From positions 1,313,561 through 1,377,560 of the forward strand of contig NZ_JAVLAT010000002.1 in the NCBI RefSeq assembly GCF_032190615.1: a stretch of DNA of 64,000 nt. Direction: 5' to 3'. The notes under the pieces were generated by a model. It was given only the letters and a program-made list of their open reading frames with translations. It searched no databases and was not told the origin of the DNA. Origin of the DNA: Brucella pseudogrignonensis. Its GTDB lineage: Bacteria > Pseudomonadota > Alphaproteobacteria > Rhizobiales > Rhizobiaceae. Positions 61,165-64,000 of the stretch are shown here, in pieces. How positions within the stretch are numbered: the stretch's first letter is position 1; the number at the start of each line of letters is the position of its first letter. Made by a program: the position numbers and the translations under genes.

Positions 61165-63783
61165 TCACATGTTTCTTGTTTGAGCGTCGGCTATCATTGA
61201 CGGTAGCGACTGCTGAACGGTTCGGGTGCTTTGCTGAACAGAAACCTGTACAATCGCACCGGATGCCGTCTGAATTCGCTGATCGGCGATTTTAGCCATT
61301 CGCCCACTGTCATCTTGCAACATGATGCGTATTGTTTCGTTTGAACCCTGCCCCCGCATACCTTTGATACCGGGCGCGGTCGGTGCATTTGATGTTGGCA
61401 ACGGGCCGACATAACCACCGTTGGCATAGCCTTTCAGGCCACGGCGCATCGCATCCAAAGCGGCAGGCCCACCAGCTGCGCGAACCGCGTCTTGGTCAAA
61501 GACATATTCGCCTTTATGAACCACGCCAGCCGGTTCGTATTTTCCACCAGAGCCAGTATAGCCGCCTTTGTCGAAACCAAGCAGCTTGCCAATACCGCCG
61601 AATATCCCCGACCCACCGCCGCCGAAGATGCCAGCCAGTGGACCTTTGCCAAGCAAGGTTGCCTGCATGACGGCCTCAATGAGCGTATTCAGGAATTTAT
61701 CAAGCGCCGAATTGCCGGTTTCAATGGCCGGGATCATCGACTGAAAAGCATCCATCATGGAGCCTTTCAAGAAGTCCGACAATTCACGCGCATGCTCTTG
61801 GCTTTCTGCGAGCTTATTAGCTTCAACCGTGGCATTGGCATAACCTTCTGCCAAACCCTCAATCTGCTCTTTCAAAGCTGGGGTAATTTCAATCCCAGCT
61901 TTCTTGGCAGCATTCAACAGTTCTTGCGTGGCGCGGGCCTTAGTGATTGCGTAATCGTAATCATCAATCAGTGGGTTAATCTGGGCTTGAGCTGCCGTTT
62001 CTGCCTGTAGGGATGCTGTGCGCTCTTTGATCTGCTCGATTTCGCGCTGTAGTTCATCAGGTCGAGACCTACCTCCACCTTTGCGCCCCTTGCCGCCACC
62101 AGACGATCCGCCTGCTCCACCATTTGACGAACCGCCGCCGCCTGAACTTCTTGTCGGCGCAACTAGGTCGTTATCTTTACTATTGGCAGTCCTTTCCCTC
62201 GCTCTGGCATTTGCAGACTGTCGCCAATTCTCGCCAAGCTTCCCAAGGTGATCTTGAGCGGCTTTTGTCAAAGCCTTGCCATATGCATCGCCAGCAGCCT
62301 TACCAGCTCCCGCGAATGAGTTATCAAGCCTACCAAGATTTACTGTCATATCTTCTGGCAGTATCGGTGCGACGCCGACAAACCGGTCTAGGGCATTCAA
62401 CGCAGATGCAACGCGGTTGATGCCATTTAAAACTGTTTGAAGCCCGCTTTCTATGCCTGCAATCATCGAGTTCATGGCATTAATGACGGCTTCGGCAACA
62501 GCACCGGGCAGCTTAGTAAATGTCGTTACGGTGGTATCGTAGAGAAGGCCAACAGCACCGATAATGTTATTTGCTGCACCCTTGGTTGTTTCCCAAACAT
62601 CTTCCCAGCTAACCTCATTGCCGCCTAATGCATCGGATATCAGGTTTAGCGCCCCTAGAAGATCATCGCGAACAAGTGACGCAACATCCATTGCGCCCTG
62701 ACTGATGGTTTCCCATGCTACCGAGGCGTAATCCTGAAGATTAGCCATATCGCCTGCAATCGGCTGGATCTGGTCACCGAACGCCGAGAGAGCGAACGTA
62801 GCCGAGCTAATCGCGGTAATCAGAAGCAAGAACGGGTTAGTTGCAACCATCGTCGCGCCTGCCAGCGCCACTCGTGCCATCGCCGGAACATACTGCCCCA
62901 GAAGAACTGTCGCCGCTGCCGCTGCTGCTAATGCAACATGCTCGAAGTTATCACCGACAAAAACCAGTCCTTGCGCGATAGTAGCAGAAACGCCAGACGC
63001 CTGATCCATTGTCCCGACGAACTTCAATAAGCCGTTGGCGACCTTCTGAAACCCGTCAGATATAGTTGCAGGCATGCTCTCGGCTTCGGCTGTCAGTTCC
63101 TGCAAGCGCGTGGTCAAAGCCTTGTAGATCACGTCACCGGTGATCTTGCCTTCCTTGCCTGCTTCGCGAAGCTGATTGACACCAATGCCGAGCTGGGCGG
63201 CAAGCCACTTCGGCAACACGTCCACCAACTTCAATCACCGTATTCAGGTTGTCGCCTTGAAGCTTACCCGCCGCCATCGACTTGCCGAGAGCGTCAATCA
63301 CACGAGCTGCGCGATCAGACTTAGCGCCTGACACCACGAGCGCGTTATTCAATGCTTCGGTGTAATCAAGCTGCTGATTGGTATTGTAACCAAGCTCTTT
63401 GAGAGCGCCCGCATTTGTGAGAAAGCTTTCAGCCGTGTTTTGCATACCGGAATAGGTGCGCTGCGCCATGTCATAGATACGCTCCATTACCTGAGGAGCT
63501 TTATCCATATCCCGACAGCAAGGCCTACACGAGGAGGACAAATCAGTCCAAGTGTCAGCCATACGCTGGATTTCACTTACACCAATGCCAAGGCCACCGA
63601 TCGCAGCACCAGCACGAAGCATATTCTGAAATGAACGACTGATGTTGTCGTTCATCGTGGAAAAGCGCTTCTCGATCTGGCGAGCGCGTTGATTAGCAAC
63701 GCCATTTGCCCGGTTGAGCGCCTTTCAAAAGAGGCCGTGCGGGCCTCCATAGCCACGACAAGGCGTTCAACGTCAGTCGCCAT
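61165..63783 (-). pseudogene. Tape measure protein gene with four apparent single-base indels
   Basis: The gene should begin at ATG 63783 (ATDVERLVVAMEARTASFE) and run to 61165, about 870 codons. It is read in several frames: near 63723-63725 one A appears missing from a run; between about 63511 and 63532 two opposite shifts garble about seven codons; near 63205 an extra G shifts the frame before KWLAAQLGIGVNQL. Tape-measure features are clear: LRAGAAIGGLGIGVSEIQRM, hydrophobic segments (AAAAAATVLLGQYVPAMARV), coiled coils and GGYTGSGGKYEPAGVVHKGE. It sets tail length. Homopolymer sequencing errors or decay could explain the shifts. Confidence 0.8.
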
Positions 63784-64000
63784 CAGAAGCCCTCAATTCC
63801 AGTTCTGCAAGTTGATCGTCGCTCATACCGGGAGCGGCTTTTTCTTCGGTCGCATTGGCGGCTTTGAAGCCTTCAACCGCACAGCGAAATTCCCAAAGCG
63901 TCATCTTGCCGATGTCGCGATGGATTATTCCGGCCCATTGGTAGAAGCGGTTGAATTTCCACTTTCCGCGCGGGAGCGGGTTCGGGTCTTCTTCGCCCCC
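63773..64000 (-). CDS. Probable tail assembly chaperone, partial (N-terminus beyond right edge)
   Basis: A leftward frame enters at the window edge and ends at 63773, overlapping the tape measure start by 11 bases. The visible 75 residues read WKFNRFYQWAGIIHRDIGKM, then TLWEFRCAVEGFKAANATEE and MSDDQLAELELRASDGD. A short helical protein placed just before the tape measure matches tail assembly chaperones (gpG/TAC type) of siphophages and gene transfer agents. The similarity is to position and general pattern. Confidence 0.5.
   Translation of the reverse strand, partial: GGEEDPNPLPRGKWKFNRFYQWAGIIHRDIGKMTLWEFRCAVEGFKAANATEEKAAPGMSDDQLAELELRASDGD

Noticed and set aside
63528..63536. CACGAGGAG copy in the tape measure region
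   Set aside because: It lies on the non-coding strand within a gene and in a stretch with base-call doubts, so it is not counted as a leader.
1..64000. CRISPR arrays
   Set aside because: No regularly spaced direct repeats of 24-40 bases were seen; the Cas4-like gene belongs to a phage replication operon, not to a CRISPR locus.

Overview
This window looks like chromosome I of a Brucella/Ochrobactrum-type alphaproteobacterium (Brucellaceae, Hyphomicrobiales). The evidence is the backbone gene content: a divK-pleD pair, a LOV-domain HWE histidine kinase, a BA14K-family protein, pyrB with a pseudo-dihydroorotase, gatC-GNAT-gatA, topA-rnr and parE. SOS boxes of the alphaproteobacterial GAAC-N7-GAAC type point the same way. 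All assignments are read from sequence motifs; no database search was possible.

Layout. (1) About 1-19,335 is prophage, early and control region, ending at the 3' end of tRNA-Lys(TTT). A long leftward operon encodes an SF2 helicase, a Cas4-like PD-(D/E)XK nuclease, a phage-borne DNA polymerase sliding clamp, a nucleotidyltransferase-fold protein, a DUF669 protein, a Sak4-like ATPase, a stack of tiny membrane proteins, a protein with an L7/L12-like domain, and a DNA methyltransferase that runs off the left edge. A CI-type repressor (HTH plus S24 peptidase) sits at the switch with clear promoters and operators. A rightward operon of small unknown genes follows, then an excisionase-like protein. 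A complete IS21-family element (13,893-16,376, 8-bp target duplication GGCATGAT) has split a 75-codon gene that had its own SOS-box promoter next to the repressor. (2) 19,336-52,521 is chromosomal backbone bounded by tRNA-Lys and tRNA-Cys(GCA). It covers DNA topology and repair (parE, topA, dprA, dinB, ruvX), lipoylation (lipB), tRNA amidation (gatCA), pyrimidine synthesis (pyrB, pyrC'), phospholipid synthesis (plsY), RNA turnover (rnr), ribosomal protein L33, cell-cycle signalling (divK, pleD), an AidB-like acyl-CoA dehydrogenase, and several transporters and hydrolases. (3) 52,522-64,000 is a second prophage end beginning just past tRNA-Cys. A four-gene operon of small proteins sits behind a textbook SOS promoter. 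Then come leftward lysis genes (overlapping spanins and an endolysin with a C-terminal membrane anchor), two rightward moron-like genes, and leftward tail genes: fibre, tip, an assembly protein, two minor tail proteins, a tape measure protein and a probable tail chaperone.

The most noteworthy signals are: the IS-disrupted SOS gene at the lysogeny switch; the SOS-box operon at tRNA-Cys; nine exact copies of CACGAGGAG in the 19-kb left prophage, nearly all acting as ribosome-binding leaders; a PANDN motif recurring in five unrelated left-prophage proteins; an SSB-like acidic tip (DDEIPF) ending the phage helicase; an in-frame TGA at an expected cysteine of a zinc-ribbon gene; and four apparent single-base indels in the tape measure gene. 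No integrase gene is visible beside either tRNA.
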